Shown: positions 19,099-26,893, counted from the stretch's first letter. The stretch: 41,108 nt of DNA from Clostridia bacterium (GCA_017430945.1 JAFRMB010000005.1:1-41108); one strand, 5' to 3'. A program made the numbers and translations. The notes: a model not told the origin generated them from the letters alone.

Positions 19099-20508
19099 TC
19101 AGTTGTCTTCGTACGCGATCTTGTTGAGCGCGCTGATGTAGGCGCGGATGGAGGCGCCTATGATGTCGGTGGAAATACCGGTCCCCGAATAGACGCGTCC
19201 GTCGGCGCGCAGCTTGACCAGCGCACTGCCCATGGCGTCCCGTCCCTCGGTCACGGTCTGTATCTGGAAATCATCCAGCTCATAGTGGTGGCCGATGATC
19301 TGCTCGATGGCCAGGAACGCAGCGTCGATGGGGCCGTCGCCGACGCCCACGCCGCGCACCTTCTCGCCGCCCTTGTCCAGCAGGATGTTCGCCGTCGCCG
19401 TGATCACATTGCCGGAGTTGATGACGTAGTTTTCGATATGATAGGTGGAAGGCACCTGGAGCGCCGTGCTGGCGACGATCGCATCCAGCTCGCGCGTGCC
19501 GACGAAGTGCTTGCGCGAAGCGACGCGCTTGAAGGCTTCGTATACCTTTGCGTTGTCCTCGTCAGAGAGGTCATAGCCCAGTTGGCGCACGACCTTGACG
19601 ACCTCGCCGATCTCATCGTTCTCGTCCAGGCTCACGCCGGCCGTCTCGCCGATGGCGACGTTGCCGAAGCCGGAAGGCGCCTCCTGCTGGGGACGAAGCA
19701 TTTTTTCCATCTGTCCGACCGCGCGGTTCAGCTCGGTCGTGCGGATGCCGGTGGCGATATCCAGCTGATCGCCCTTGACGGCTACCAGCCTCGCCAGCTG
19801 CGCCAGCGTGGGATAGCCCGCAGGGATCGCGGTCCCCTTGACGCCTGCGGCGCCGTGAACGATGGCCGCCGCGGCGCACGCGGCTGCAACGCTCATCTGA
19901 TCGGATATCTGAACGTACAGCTCGACGTCAGCGAGGCCGGGCACGTTCGCCTTGATGTCCTCGATAAAAGCGGCGAACTCATCCGGCAGCATCACGCCGG
20001 CGGTATCACAAAGCGTCACCTTGCCGGCGCCGGCCTCGATGGCAGCGGATATGGCTGTATAGAGGAACGCCCTTTCTGCGCGGGTCGCGTCGACTGCCGA
20101 GAATTCGACGGATTCGCAGTGGAACCTCGCCTTGCCGACCTGTTCCGCGATCGCCTTGAGCATGGCTGGCGCCTTCTTGTGGCAGGCGTATTCCATCTGC
20201 ACCGGAGAGACAGGGACCAGCAGATTCAACTGGGGATGGCGTGCACCGCGCACGCTTTCCCAAGTGTCGTCCACGTTATCGCTGGCCAGATCGCACGCTG
20301 CGCTCAGCACGGTGCTGACCATGGCCGCGATGGTCTTGTTCGCCAGCTGATCGGCCTTGCCGCCCGTGATCGGGGGCAGCTCGATGACATCGACCTTCAG
20401 TCGATCCAGGCCGCGTGCCAGTTCCAGCTTCTCCTTGAAGGTCAGCGCAGTGTCCCTCAATGCCGCGGATTCTCTCAGCGTCATGTCAATGAACTTGATG
20501 TTCCTCAT
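19099..20508 (-). CDS. Divergent 2-isopropylmalate-synthase-like protein with intact LeuA regulatory domain
   Basis: A 469-aa protein. The N-terminal barrel aligns with the isopropylmalate/homocitrate synthase family (FIDMTLRES at 7-14, VEFSAVDATR at 134-143, CDTAGVMLPDEF). The C-terminal LeuA dimerisation/regulatory domain (about 340-465) is strongly conserved (GVGDGPIDAAF, GTGISTDII, SALNKI). Catalytic features are not: the usual LRDGEQ reads LRESAA (Asp to Glu), the metal-binding HCHND reads QISDQ (200-204), and the NGIGERAGN turn reads AIPAGYPTLA. It is therefore either an enzyme with changed chemistry or a non-catalytic sensor. A typical leuA is 500-520 aa. ATG has AGGAG. It is the first gene behind a leucine-type T-box. 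Confidence 0.85.
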   Translation of the reverse strand: MRNIKFIDMTLRESAALRDTALTFKEKLELARGLDRLKVDVIELPPITGGKADQLANKTIAAMVSTVLSAACDLASDNVDDTWESVRGARHPQLNLLVPVSPVQMEYACHKKAPAMLKAIAEQVGKARFHCESVEFSAVDATRAERAFLYTAISAAIEAGAGKVTLCDTAGVMLPDEFAAFIEDIKANVPGLADVELYVQISDQMSVAAACAAAAIVHGAAGVKGTAIPAGYPTLAQLARLVAVKGDQLDIATGIRTTELNRAVGQMEKMLRPQQEAPSGFGNVAIGETAGVSLDENDEIGEVVKVVRQLGYDLSDEDNAKVYEAFKRVASRKHFVGTRELDAIVASTALQVPSTYHIENYVINSGNVITATANILLDKGGEKVRGVGVGDGPIDAAFLAIEQIIGHHYELDDFQIQTVTEGRDAMGSALVKLRADGRVYSGTGISTDIIGASIRAYISALNKIAYEDN

Positions 20509-20542
20509 CGTGTCACTCCTACTGTATGTTGGTCGTTTTGGG

Positions 20543-20870
20543 TGGGCAAAAAAAGCCCGGAAGCCTGAAACCCATGTTCAAGCTCCCGGGACGATCGTAT
20601 GATATGATCGCGGTACCACCCGGATTGCCGCAAAAGCGGCCACTCATCGGCGCTCCAGCAAGCGCCTAGCCATGGTAACGGGGCTGCCGGACCTCCCTAA
20701 TCGGGGACCTTTCAGGAGGTCTGCTCAGACACGAGACTGTCGTCTGTGCGCACACCGGCTCGCACCTTCCGCCGGCTCTCTGATGTGGACGCGAGGCGGC
20801 AGGACGCAGGATCCTGATCCCGCCACAGAGGACATAATGCCTTCATCGCATTTTCGCTATCGGTTTAGCT
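20543..20870 (-). promoter_or_regulatory. T-box leader, predicted leucine specific
   Basis: On the minus strand the leader shows the T-box itself, GGGTGGTACCGCG (20609-20621), a Stem I region with AGAGAGCCGG...GGTGCGAGCCGG (about 20750-20783), and the conserved CTGAGCA downstream of the specifier loop. Aligning that CTGAGCA with the corresponding TTGAGCA of the glyQS leader puts the specifier at CTC (20733-20735), a leucine codon, which fits the LeuA-like gene behind it. Uncharged tRNA-Leu should stabilise the antiterminator and allow transcription. The specifier assignment is by eye, without folding. Confidence 0.85.
20548..20590 (-). terminator. Intrinsic terminator of the T-box leader
   Basis: On the minus strand CCCGGGAGCTTGAA (20577-20590) pairs with TTTCAGGCTTCCGGG (20556-20570), with a mismatch, and is followed by seven T at 20548-20554. 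It starts about 20 nt after the T-box sequence, as expected for the competing terminator. Confidence 0.85.
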
Positions 20871-20876
20871 GGGTAA

Positions 20877-20905
20877 AGTTTAATCCAATCCGCGCCGGTT
20901 GTCAA
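20877..20905 (-). promoter_or_regulatory. Promoter of the T-box operon
   Basis: TTGACA (20900-20905) and TAAACT (20877-20882) are separated by exactly 17 bp. Initiation near 20870 gives a leader of about 360 nt before the LeuA-like gene, the size expected for a T-box. Confidence 0.75.
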
Positions 20906-20993
20906 CCCGGATTGCCCGATTTTTCATACAATTCACATTCACGACAGGCCTTCCGTCGCAGCCGCGACGCTTGCGGTCAGCCGCGCAGCGGAC

Positions 20994-21533
20994 TCAGTAG
21001 TTCTCGGCATTGACCTCGAAATAGGCCTGAGGATGAGCGCAGACCGGGCACACCTCGGGCGCCTGGGTGCCGACGACGATGTGTCCGCAGTTGCGGCACT
21101 CCCAAACCTTGACCTCGCTCTTTTTAAAGACTTCCTGCATCTCCACATTCTTCAGCAGCGCCCTGTAGCGCTCCTCGTGATGCTTCTCGATCGCTGCCAC
21201 GCCGCGGAAGCGCTCCGCGAGCTCGGCAAAGCCTTCGGCCTCAGCGGTGCGTGCAAAGCCCTCGTACATGTCCGTCCACTCGAAGTTCTCGCCCTCGGCA
21301 GCTGCCAGCAGATTCTCCGCGGTCGTGCCGATCCCGTCCAGCTCCTTGAACCACAGTTTGGCGTGCTCCTTCTCATTCTCCGCCGTCTTCAGGAACAGCG
21401 CCGCGATCTGTTCGTAGCCCTCTTTCTTCGCCTTCGACGCGAAATAGGTATACTTGTTGCGCGCCTGCGACTCGCCCGCGAATGCCGCCTGCAGATTCTT
21501 CTCGGTCTGTGTGCCCGCATATTTATTCGCCAT
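20994..21533 (-). CDS. rbr: Rubrerythrin
   Basis: A 179-aa protein: a ferritin-like four-helix domain (1-about 140) with the di-iron ligands in [23 protein letters not shown] and EKHHEERY, then a rubredoxin-like domain with CRNCG and CPVCAHP that binds one iron. Rubrerythrin reduces hydrogen peroxide with electrons from NAD(P)H via rubredoxin and protects anaerobes from oxygen. The length is normal. ATG has GAGGAGG. It has its own promoter at 21614-21643 and no clear terminator before the T-box promoter 90 bp downstream. Confidence 0.95.
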   Translation of the reverse strand: MANKYAGTQTEKNLQAAFAGESQARNKYTYFASKAKKEGYEQIAALFLKTAENEKEHAKLWFKELDGIGTTAENLLAAAEGENFEWTDMYEGFARTAEAEGFAELAERFRGVAAIEKHHEERYRALLKNVEMQEVFKKSEVKVWECRNCGHIVVGTQAPEVCPVCAHPQAYFEVNAENY

Positions 21534-21613
21534 ACCGAATACCTCCTCGATTCTGTCCGATGTGCTTCACCGGTGCCGGATGCCTCCGGGCCGGTGCCGT
21601 TTGGACCTTTCCA

Positions 21614-21643
21614 ATCTTAATACGCCGCCGCGTCGTTTGTCAA
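21614..21643 (-). promoter_or_regulatory. Promoter of the rubrerythrin gene
   Basis: TTGACA at 21638-21643 and TAAGAT at 21614-21619, 18-bp spacing, about 80 bp before the start codon. The -10 matches four of six consensus bases. Confidence 0.5.
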
Positions 21644-21663
21644 GGCTAAGAAAGCTGACGGGG

Positions 21664-21843
21664 TCAGACGAAAGCATTCCTCTCTGCGTCGTATCTGAAA
21701 CCGGCCTCCGCCATGGTGCGGATAAGCTGTTCCCTGTCTTCATCCAGATCTTCACAGAGCGCGTCGAGGGACGGATAAAAATCCCTCAGCTTCGTATTCA
21801 ATACGCTGTAGAGTATCACGGGATCCTTTGGAAGCCCCGCCAT
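21664..21843 (-). CDS. DUF4250 family small protein
   Basis: A 59-aa protein. It opens with MAGLPKDPVILYSVLNTKLR, continues with FYPSLDALCEDLDEDR and ends with GFRYDAERNAFV, the whole-length pattern of the DUF4250 family of Firmicutes (LPKDP, NTKLRD, SLD.LC.., and a closing Y..E.N.F). ATG at 21841-21843 follows GGAGG. It lies four bases after the C26 hydrolase gene and is the last gene of the Hsp70-like operon. The family has no assigned function. The regular spacing of acidic and hydrophobic residues suggests a small helical (HTH-like) domain. Confidence 0.85.
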   Translation of the reverse strand: MAGLPKDPVILYSVLNTKLRDFYPSLDALCEDLDEDREQLIRTMAEAGFRYDAERNAFV

Positions 21844-21847
21844 ATGC

Positions 21848-22516
21848 TCACCTCCCTGTGCACAGATTTAAAAAGAAACGAAACAACGGTTCGCCGTCGA
21901 CGGTATCTGCCCGGCGGCGGCTGAACGCCATGCGTTCGGGATGCCACTGCACGCCAAATACGGGCAGTGCTTCGTGGAACACGGCTTCCGGGACGCCGTC
22001 GTCGGAGACTGCGGCCAGCCGAAGTCCTTTGCCGAGCGTCTTCACGGCCTGATGGTGCGCGCTGTTGACGAAGAAACGATCGCCGTAGAGCGTCTCCAGG
22101 AACGATCCTTCATTCGCGAGCACGGCATGCACCCGGTCGGCACCGGTCTCATCGCATGTGTGCCGGTCGTGCTGGGCGATGTGCTGCACGAGCGAGCCCT
22201 TGAAACACACATTGATGACCTGTATCCCCCGGCAGATGCCGAGCACCGGCTTCTTCGCCTGAACGAAGCGCTCGAGCACGCGGATCTGCATGTCGTCCAG
22301 CGCTTCGTTCGGCTCGGCGCATTCCGCGATCATTTTCTCGCCGTAGCGCTCTGGATCGATATCTCCGCCGCCGGGAAGCAGCAGTCCGTCAAAGGCGTCA
22401 GGATCAAAATCGGCGCCTGCGACCGCCCCGGCGCCGCAGGCATCGAGCGCGATCAAATAGTTATCGACGCGGTTGACCGGGAGCGCGGCCACCGCGATCA
22501 GCGGGCTCTTCTTCAT
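21848..22516 (-). CDS. Peptidase C26 / gamma-glutamyl-gamma-aminobutyrate hydrolase family protein
   Basis: About 222 aa, class-I glutamine amidotransferase fold. The nucleophile elbow is GICRGIQVIN (Cys), with LLLPGGGDIDPERYG upstream and the Cys-His-Glu partner histidine in FGVQWHPE. The family hydrolyses gamma-glutamyl bonds (for example PuuD on gamma-glutamyl-GABA). The substrate here is unknown. ATG at 22514-22516 has GGAGG at 8-nt spacing. An alternative ATG at 22532-22534 overlaps the stop of the Hsp70-like gene (ATGA). It is at the slightly short end for the family (about 230-250 aa). Confidence 0.88.
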   Translation of the reverse strand: MKKSPLIAVAALPVNRVDNYLIALDACGAGAVAGADFDPDAFDGLLLPGGGDIDPERYGEKMIAECAEPNEALDDMQIRVLERFVQAKKPVLGICRGIQVINVCFKGSLVQHIAQHDRHTCDETGADRVHAVLANEGSFLETLYGDRFFVNSAHHQAVKTLGKGLRLAAVSDDGVPEAVFHEALPVFGVQWHPERMAFSRRRADTVDGEPLFRFFLNLCTGR

Positions 22517-22530
22517 CGTGCGGTCCTCCG

Positions 22531-24438
22531 TCACAGCGGGATCTCAACGACCTCGGCCATGCGGGCGAGGCACTGCTCGATCTGCTGGGAGATCTCCCCC
22601 GCCAACCGCGCGGTGATCTCAGCATTCTTCTCGTTCTCCAGGTTGTTGTACAGTCCGGACTTGACCTCCTCGGTCAGCCGGTCGATGCGCGCCTCGAAAT
22701 GTGCGCGCGGGATGAGCTTCCTGACCGGCTTCAGAATGTCCGCATTCATGAGCAGCTCCTGCATCTTTTCCTTCCCGATCAGCAGGATCACGAGGGAACC
22801 GATGGTACCCGCGACGATGCCCGAAATGCCGCTGGAGATCAGCGCCAGCCCGCTGCCGCCGCAGATGAGGCCCACGATGATCGAGATGATGCCGTTGATG
22901 AGCCAGGTGATCTCCTCCACCGCAAACACTTCGCGCGCCTTGATGCTGATGTCGATGTCCGACAGCGCGAAATAGGACGTCAGGCTCATCGCTCGATACG
23001 GTATGTTGTGCTTCAGGCAGATGGGCATCGTCTTTTCCTCGACGTCATAGGCGACGGGCCGCAGCCATTCCGTGATGGGCTTCGTCAGCAGCGACTGCGC
23101 CGCATCGGAATGCAGCCACGCCTCGATCTCGTGTTGCATCACGCCGTCGATGTCGGACAACCGCCGGATCTCATCGTTGCGCCAGCGGTCGAAAACCGGC
23201 AGGGCCACTTCCCGAAGCAGCGGCTCGACCAGCGCGTCCACGACCTTCCGGTAGAGCTCCTCGATGCGTCCCTCGACGATGCGTTCCACGGCGCTCGAGT
23301 CGATGAGATCGTCCACCTCGCGACGGAATTCGCGCATCTCGGTATCGATCCTGCCGGAATACGCCAGCCCCCGCGCCACCGAAAACTCCGGTTCGGCGCC
23401 CGTGATCACGACGGCTTCCGGGAACTCGGTGCGGCACCAATCGCGCACCGCCTGCAGCTTCGATACGCCGCCCGTTAAAAACAGCAGCTCCGGCATGGTC
23501 CCGCCGATCTTCTCGCGCACCATGCGCAGGCTGTCGATGAACGCCCGGCCGAACGAGCGCCCGTTCAGCTGTTTCGCGCCCTTGTTGAGGATCCGGTCGG
23601 CGATGTCCGGGTCGATCCGCAGCGTCAGCTTCAGATCTGCATCGGCTAGTATGCGCACCGTGCGGGTGCATGCCCGCTCGCTCCAGTACGCTTCATCGGA
23701 AAAATACTGCTCCTTTAGCCTTCGCGCCGCAAACTCACAGTAGCTGCGCCACGGCGGGCTGGCTTCCAGCGCGCGCCGCACCCTGTCGGGATCCTTTGAC
23801 AGGCGGATGGATTCTTCCAGCAGCAGCTCGTCCATGATGCCGCCACCCAGGCGCACCTCGCCCGCGGTCTGAAGCTCTACCTCTTTGCGCCCCAGTATGA
23901 ATGCGAAGTCCGTGGTGGACGAGCCGATATCCACGACCAGCACGGGCCGCGACATGATATCATATCCGACCTGAAAGTGTTTGGATTGACAGGCGCTGAT
24001 CAACGCAGCTCTGGACTCCGAAACGATGCGCGAAGGCGGATAGCCGGTGTCCTCAAAGATCGCGCGATAGCGCTCTCTGGACGCGCTGTCCCAGCCTGCG
24101 GGGCAACCGATGTAGAAGCAGCTGTCATCGCCCTTTACGAGATTCCCGTCGCCATACAGCTCGCCGAGAACGCCGGCGGCAAAGCGCCGGATGTCCTTCT
24201 CCGCTTCGGGATCCGTCAAAAAGCGGCTCTTGAACCTCAGCGCGCGCTTCACTGCCGCGGTATCGTAGCAGGCGCTCTCGCCGATCAGAAGCTCGCCGTT
24301 TTCAAGCTGGGCATAAGCGGTGATGAAGCTCCCCGATTCGCGGACCGGCAGCACGACCGGATCGCCCTCTTCCCCGCGCACGAGCCGGGTGACGGCGCTT
24401 TCGGCGTCGCCCAGGTCAAACCCGTAATACCTTTCCAT
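22531..24438 (-). CDS. Hsp70-like ATPase with a C-terminal membrane hairpin
   Basis: A 635-aa protein. Residues 1-365 form an actin/Hsp70 ATPase fold: phosphate-1 YGFDLGDAES, phosphate-2 VVDIGSSTTDF (168-178) and adenosine motif LTGGVSKL (321-328). The usual beta-sandwich substrate-binding domain of DnaK is not recognisable. Instead residues 370-505 look helical, and residues 512-555 are a Gly/Ile/Leu/Ser-rich hydrophobic hairpin (NGIISIIVGLICGGSG... VAGTIGSLVILLIG), followed by a charged coiled-coil-like tail. This points to an ATPase inserted in or docking to the membrane. It lies 15 bp after the two-TM gene and overlaps or nearly abuts the C26 hydrolase gene, so the products probably work together. 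The function is unknown. Confidence 0.85.
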   Translation of the reverse strand: MERYYGFDLGDAESAVTRLVRGEEGDPVVLPVRESGSFITAYAQLENGELLIGESACYDTAAVKRALRFKSRFLTDPEAEKDIRRFAAGVLGELYGDGNLVKGDDSCFYIGCPAGWDSASRERYRAIFEDTGYPPSRIVSESRAALISACQSKHFQVGYDIMSRPVLVVDIGSSTTDFAFILGRKEVELQTAGEVRLGGGIMDELLLEESIRLSKDPDRVRRALEASPPWRSYCEFAARRLKEQYFSDEAYWSERACTRTVRILADADLKLTLRIDPDIADRILNKGAKQLNGRSFGRAFIDSLRMVREKIGGTMPELLFLTGGVSKLQAVRDWCRTEFPEAVVITGAEPEFSVARGLAYSGRIDTEMREFRREVDDLIDSSAVERIVEGRIEELYRKVVDALVEPLLREVALPVFDRWRNDEIRRLSDIDGVMQHEIEAWLHSDAAQSLLTKPITEWLRPVAYDVEEKTMPICLKHNIPYRAMSLTSYFALSDIDISIKAREVFAVEEITWLINGIISIIVGLICGGSGLALISSGISGIVAGTIGSLVILLIGKEKMQELLMNADILKPVRKLIPRAHFEARIDRLTEEVKSGLYNNLENEKNAEITARLAGEISQQIEQCLARMAEVVEIPL

Positions 24439-24453
24439 GCATAACCTCCCGCG

Positions 24454-25329
24454 TCACGCTGCAGCCATGCCTTTTTTTACAAGCTTTCCGTTTGACACCA
24501 ACGCCGGGCGGATGGTGCCGGAGCGCGACGCTGGAAGGAACTCGAACCAGTTCTCTCGCCCCTTCTCATAGTCGACCGCTTCGATCCGCGCACTGTGCAG
24601 ATAGAAACGTATGCTCTCTGCCATCTCGTGCGCGTCGGCACTGTTCTGCGCGTACGCGTTCTCAAGAAGCCCTGAAAACAGTTCGATCTGTCCGGCGTCC
24701 AAAGCGCCTGCAGCCGCGGCATCCGCATCTGCCCGGACAGCCTGCGCCCGTCTTCTGTTCGACAGCGCCTGCAACGCGCTGTCCGAAGCCATCATGATGC
24801 CCCTCAGCTGGTGCCACAGGCGTTCGCCATCCACCAGGTATTCGTCCCGCACATCGGAAGGGTCGTCCGCGGCCCGGCGCGTTTTGGCCATGCGCGTCCC
24901 TGCCCAGTACACACACGCCAGGCCTAGCGTCACCGGGATGAGCGCCCTGATCGGCGTGAGCAGTCCGCACGCCGATGAAAACGACAGTCCGAGCACGGAT
25001 CCGACCGCGAGGACCAGGCCCGCGATCAACGCCGCCAACCATAGCCTGCCGGGCTTCGTCTTAACGGACGCTCCCGGCGTGCGCTGCCATCTGCGCACCT
25101 CGCTAACGGCATCCATAAGCGGCAGTGCCGATCTCACCGACGTGAGCACCAACTGTGCCGCGTCCCGATCTTCGGCATCCGGTATCTTCTCGGAAGCGCG
25201 CAGCATGATCCGATCCAGCGCCTTCTCCAGCACGGCCTGCGCCGAGGCGGTCGAACGATCCCCGGCGATGCCGGAGAGGATCATCTCGCGATCGTCCTCC
25301 AGCAATTCGAGCAAACAGTCATTTTCCAT
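24454..25329 (-). CDS. Two-TM partner protein of the Hsp70-like ATPase (unknown)
   Basis: About 291 aa, not recognised as a named family. An N-terminal acidic helical region (1-80) precedes two membrane helices (about 82-105, WLAALIAGLVLAVGSVLGL, and about 112-130, IRALIPVTLGLACVYWAG). The soluble C-terminal part (about 150-291) has an Ala/Arg/Asp-rich helix and ends in FLPASRSGTIRPALVSNGKL. The RPALV stretch recalls the C-terminal beta-wing of GrpE (RPAMV), so a nucleotide-exchange-type role toward the adjacent Hsp70-like protein is conceivable but speculative. ATG at 25327-25329 has AGGGAG nine bases away. Three in-frame ATGs lie just upstream (to 25365). It is first in the operon, behind a good promoter. 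Confidence 0.75.
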   Translation of the reverse strand: MENDCLLELLEDDREMILSGIAGDRSTASAQAVLEKALDRIMLRASEKIPDAEDRDAAQLVLTSVRSALPLMDAVSEVRRWQRTPGASVKTKPGRLWLAALIAGLVLAVGSVLGLSFSSACGLLTPIRALIPVTLGLACVYWAGTRMAKTRRAADDPSDVRDEYLVDGERLWHQLRGIMMASDSALQALSNRRRAQAVRADADAAAAGALDAGQIELFSGLLENAYAQNSADAHEMAESIRFYLHSARIEAVDYEKGRENWFEFLPASRSGTIRPALVSNGKLVKKGMAAA

Positions 25330-25429
25330 ATCTTCGGTCTCCCTGAGCGGCATCATTAAGTGCATCGGCAGATCCGGCCCGCATCAGAACGGACCTCATG
25401 CGCCGATCCTGTCGCTTCTCTTCCGTCTA

Positions 25430-25458
25430 AGTATAGCATGTTCGTGGAAAAATGGCAA
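25430..25458 (-). promoter_or_regulatory. Promoter of the Hsp70-like operon
   Basis: TTGCCA (25453-25458) and TATACT (25430-25435), 17-bp spacing, on the minus strand about 100 bp before the first gene. Confidence 0.65.
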
Positions 25459-25500
25459 CCACGGTAAGGTCGCCGCTTCACATACCGCCGGCGCTCCGGC

Positions 25501-25528
25501 TTGACTTTGCCGTGCCATGTGATAGAAT
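25501..25528 (+). promoter_or_regulatory. Promoter of the DUF2974 gene
   Basis: TTGACT (25501-25506) and TAGAAT (25523-25528), 16-bp spacing, 30 bp before the ATG, divergent from the Hsp70-like operon promoter 40 bp away. Confidence 0.65.
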
Positions 25529-25558
25529 AAAAGCATCATCGAAAGGGGACCATCTGAC

Positions 25559-26668
25559 ATGAGCAACATGCTTGACTACATCCGCTGGCGGGGCGATCTG
25601 CCGATGGATCTGATCCCTGTCTGTGAGGTCGACGGCCTGATCCTCGCCCAGTTATCCATGATGAATTGGCCCGCCTGGCTCGGCGACAGCGGCGATGACA
25701 AGCTTTCATTGGCAACGCTTCGCGGACGGCTCGATATCGAAAGGATCTCGGTCGGTTTTACCGGTCAAAGCGACCGCATGCTCATGGAGCTGATCACCGC
25801 AAGCGCACGCTTTGGTGAGATCCGCGTGCTGGACTATTCCCATACCTTCAACGCCGAAAGCCAGACGCAGTTCGCGGCGTTGTCCCTTCTGCTTCCCGGC
25901 GGTTTGCTCTTCGTGGCCTTTCAGGGCACGGACAACTCGCTCGTCGGCTGGAAGGAGGACTTCAATATGGCCTACTCCCGGCCGGTGCCCGCACAGCAAA
26001 TGGCCGCGGCCTATCTCGAACGGGCAGCCCGCCTTGTCGACGGACCGATCGTCGTGGGCGGGCACTCCAAAGGTGGCAACCTGGCGGTCTATGCTTCCGC
26101 CATGGCGAGCGAGGAGGTGCTCGGACGCATCCTGACCGTCTACAGCTATGACGGACCGGGGCTCAGTGACCGCATGGACGCAGAGCCACTCTATGCGCGT
26201 CTGGGTGGGCGCCTGCGCGCATTCGTCCCACAGTCCTCTGTCGTCGGGATGCTTTTGTCCCACCCGGATACGTTTGAGGTGGTGCTGAGCTCTTCTGTCG
26301 GCGTGCTTCAGCACAACTCATACACCTGGCAGGTCGAAGGCGGACGGCTCGTGCGCGCAGAAGCGCTCAATCCGGACAGCGTTTACTTTGAATCCGTTTT
26401 CCGCAAATGGATGTCCGGAATGGACGAACTCCAGCGCGAAGCCGTGGTGGAAACGCTGTTCAACATCCTGAGCGCAACCAAAGCCGCGCGGTTCGATCGT
26501 GCGTTTTTTGTCGGCCTGTTGAAGAATCCGGTCGCCGTATTCAATGCTGCCCGCGGTGCGGATGCTCAGGTCAGGACCCAGGTCAGTGCAGCGCTGTCCG
26601 AACTGGCTGAAGCTGTGATCCACCCGGAGGCGGAAAAAACGCCGTCAGACAGAACGCCGACGGCGTGA
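25559..26668 (+). CDS. DUF2974 (Mbeg1-like) alpha/beta-hydrolase
   Basis: A 369-aa protein. The N terminus (MLDYIRWRGDLPMDLIPVCEVDGLILAQLSM) matches the Mbeg1/DUF2974 family. The lipase-like nucleophile motif is GGHSKGGNLAVYAS (about residues 169-182), and VAFQGTDNSLVGWKEDF gives the oxyanion/acid-side region. These proteins are predicted serine hydrolases of the lipase class 3 superfamily, with no signal peptide here. The start ATG has AAGGGGA nine bases away. The last codons form a small hairpin (CGCCGTC/GACGGCG) without a T-run. The substrate is unknown. Confidence 0.9.
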   Translation: MSNMLDYIRWRGDLPMDLIPVCEVDGLILAQLSMMNWPAWLGDSGDDKLSLATLRGRLDIERISVGFTGQSDRMLMELITASARFGEIRVLDYSHTFNAESQTQFAALSLLLPGGLLFVAFQGTDNSLVGWKEDFNMAYSRPVPAQQMAAAYLERAARLVDGPIVVGGHSKGGNLAVYASAMASEEVLGRILTVYSYDGPGLSDRMDAEPLYARLGGRLRAFVPQSSVVGMLLSHPDTFEVVLSSSVGVLQHNSYTWQVEGGRLVRAEALNPDSVYFESVFRKWMSGMDELQREAVVETLFNILSATKAARFDRAFFVGLLKNPVAVFNAARGADAQVRTQVSAALSELAEAVIHPEAEKTPSDRTPTA

Positions 26669-26851
26669 TCCCTTCCCGTCCGAATCTATCCCCCGCTTCA
26701 TTTTGTAGGTAAAGCTTTTGCATGTCATTGCATTGCGGCCTGCGCCATCCGGCGCACCGATCCGGGAATCGTTCCCGTGCCGCATCGCGCATCGCCCATT
26801 TTGCATCAAATCCTGCATGTTTCAAATGTTTACAGATTGTTCATCACCATT

Positions 26852-26878
26852 TTAGCACTCACCTCTTGACAGTGCTAA
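26852..26878 (+). promoter_or_regulatory. CIRCE operator (HrcA binding site)
   Basis: TTAGCACTC, nine bases, then CAGTGCTAA. The consensus is TTAGCACTC-N9-GAGTGCTAA, so only one base of the right arm differs (G to C at 26870). It overlaps the -35 box of the Hsp20 promoter, which fits repression by HrcA. Confidence 0.92.
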
Positions 26879-26893
26879 CAAAATGCATATAAT
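26866..26893 (+). promoter_or_regulatory. Promoter of the Hsp20 gene
   Basis: TTGACA (26866-26871) and TATAAT (26888-26893) with 16-bp spacing, both consensus. The -35 lies inside the CIRCE element. The predicted leader is about 120 nt and contains an imperfect hairpin (CGAAG/CTTCG, about 26900-26938). Confidence 0.85.

Noticed and set aside
20940..20994. Hairpins after the rubrerythrin stop as terminator
   Set aside because: GTCGC/GCGAC-type stems are present near 20950-20970 but no T-run follows, so I did not call a terminator.
25436..25450. GAAC-containing half-site upstream of the Hsp70-like operon as LexA box
   Set aside because: Only one half (CGAACATG) is present, with no GTTC partner at the right spacing.
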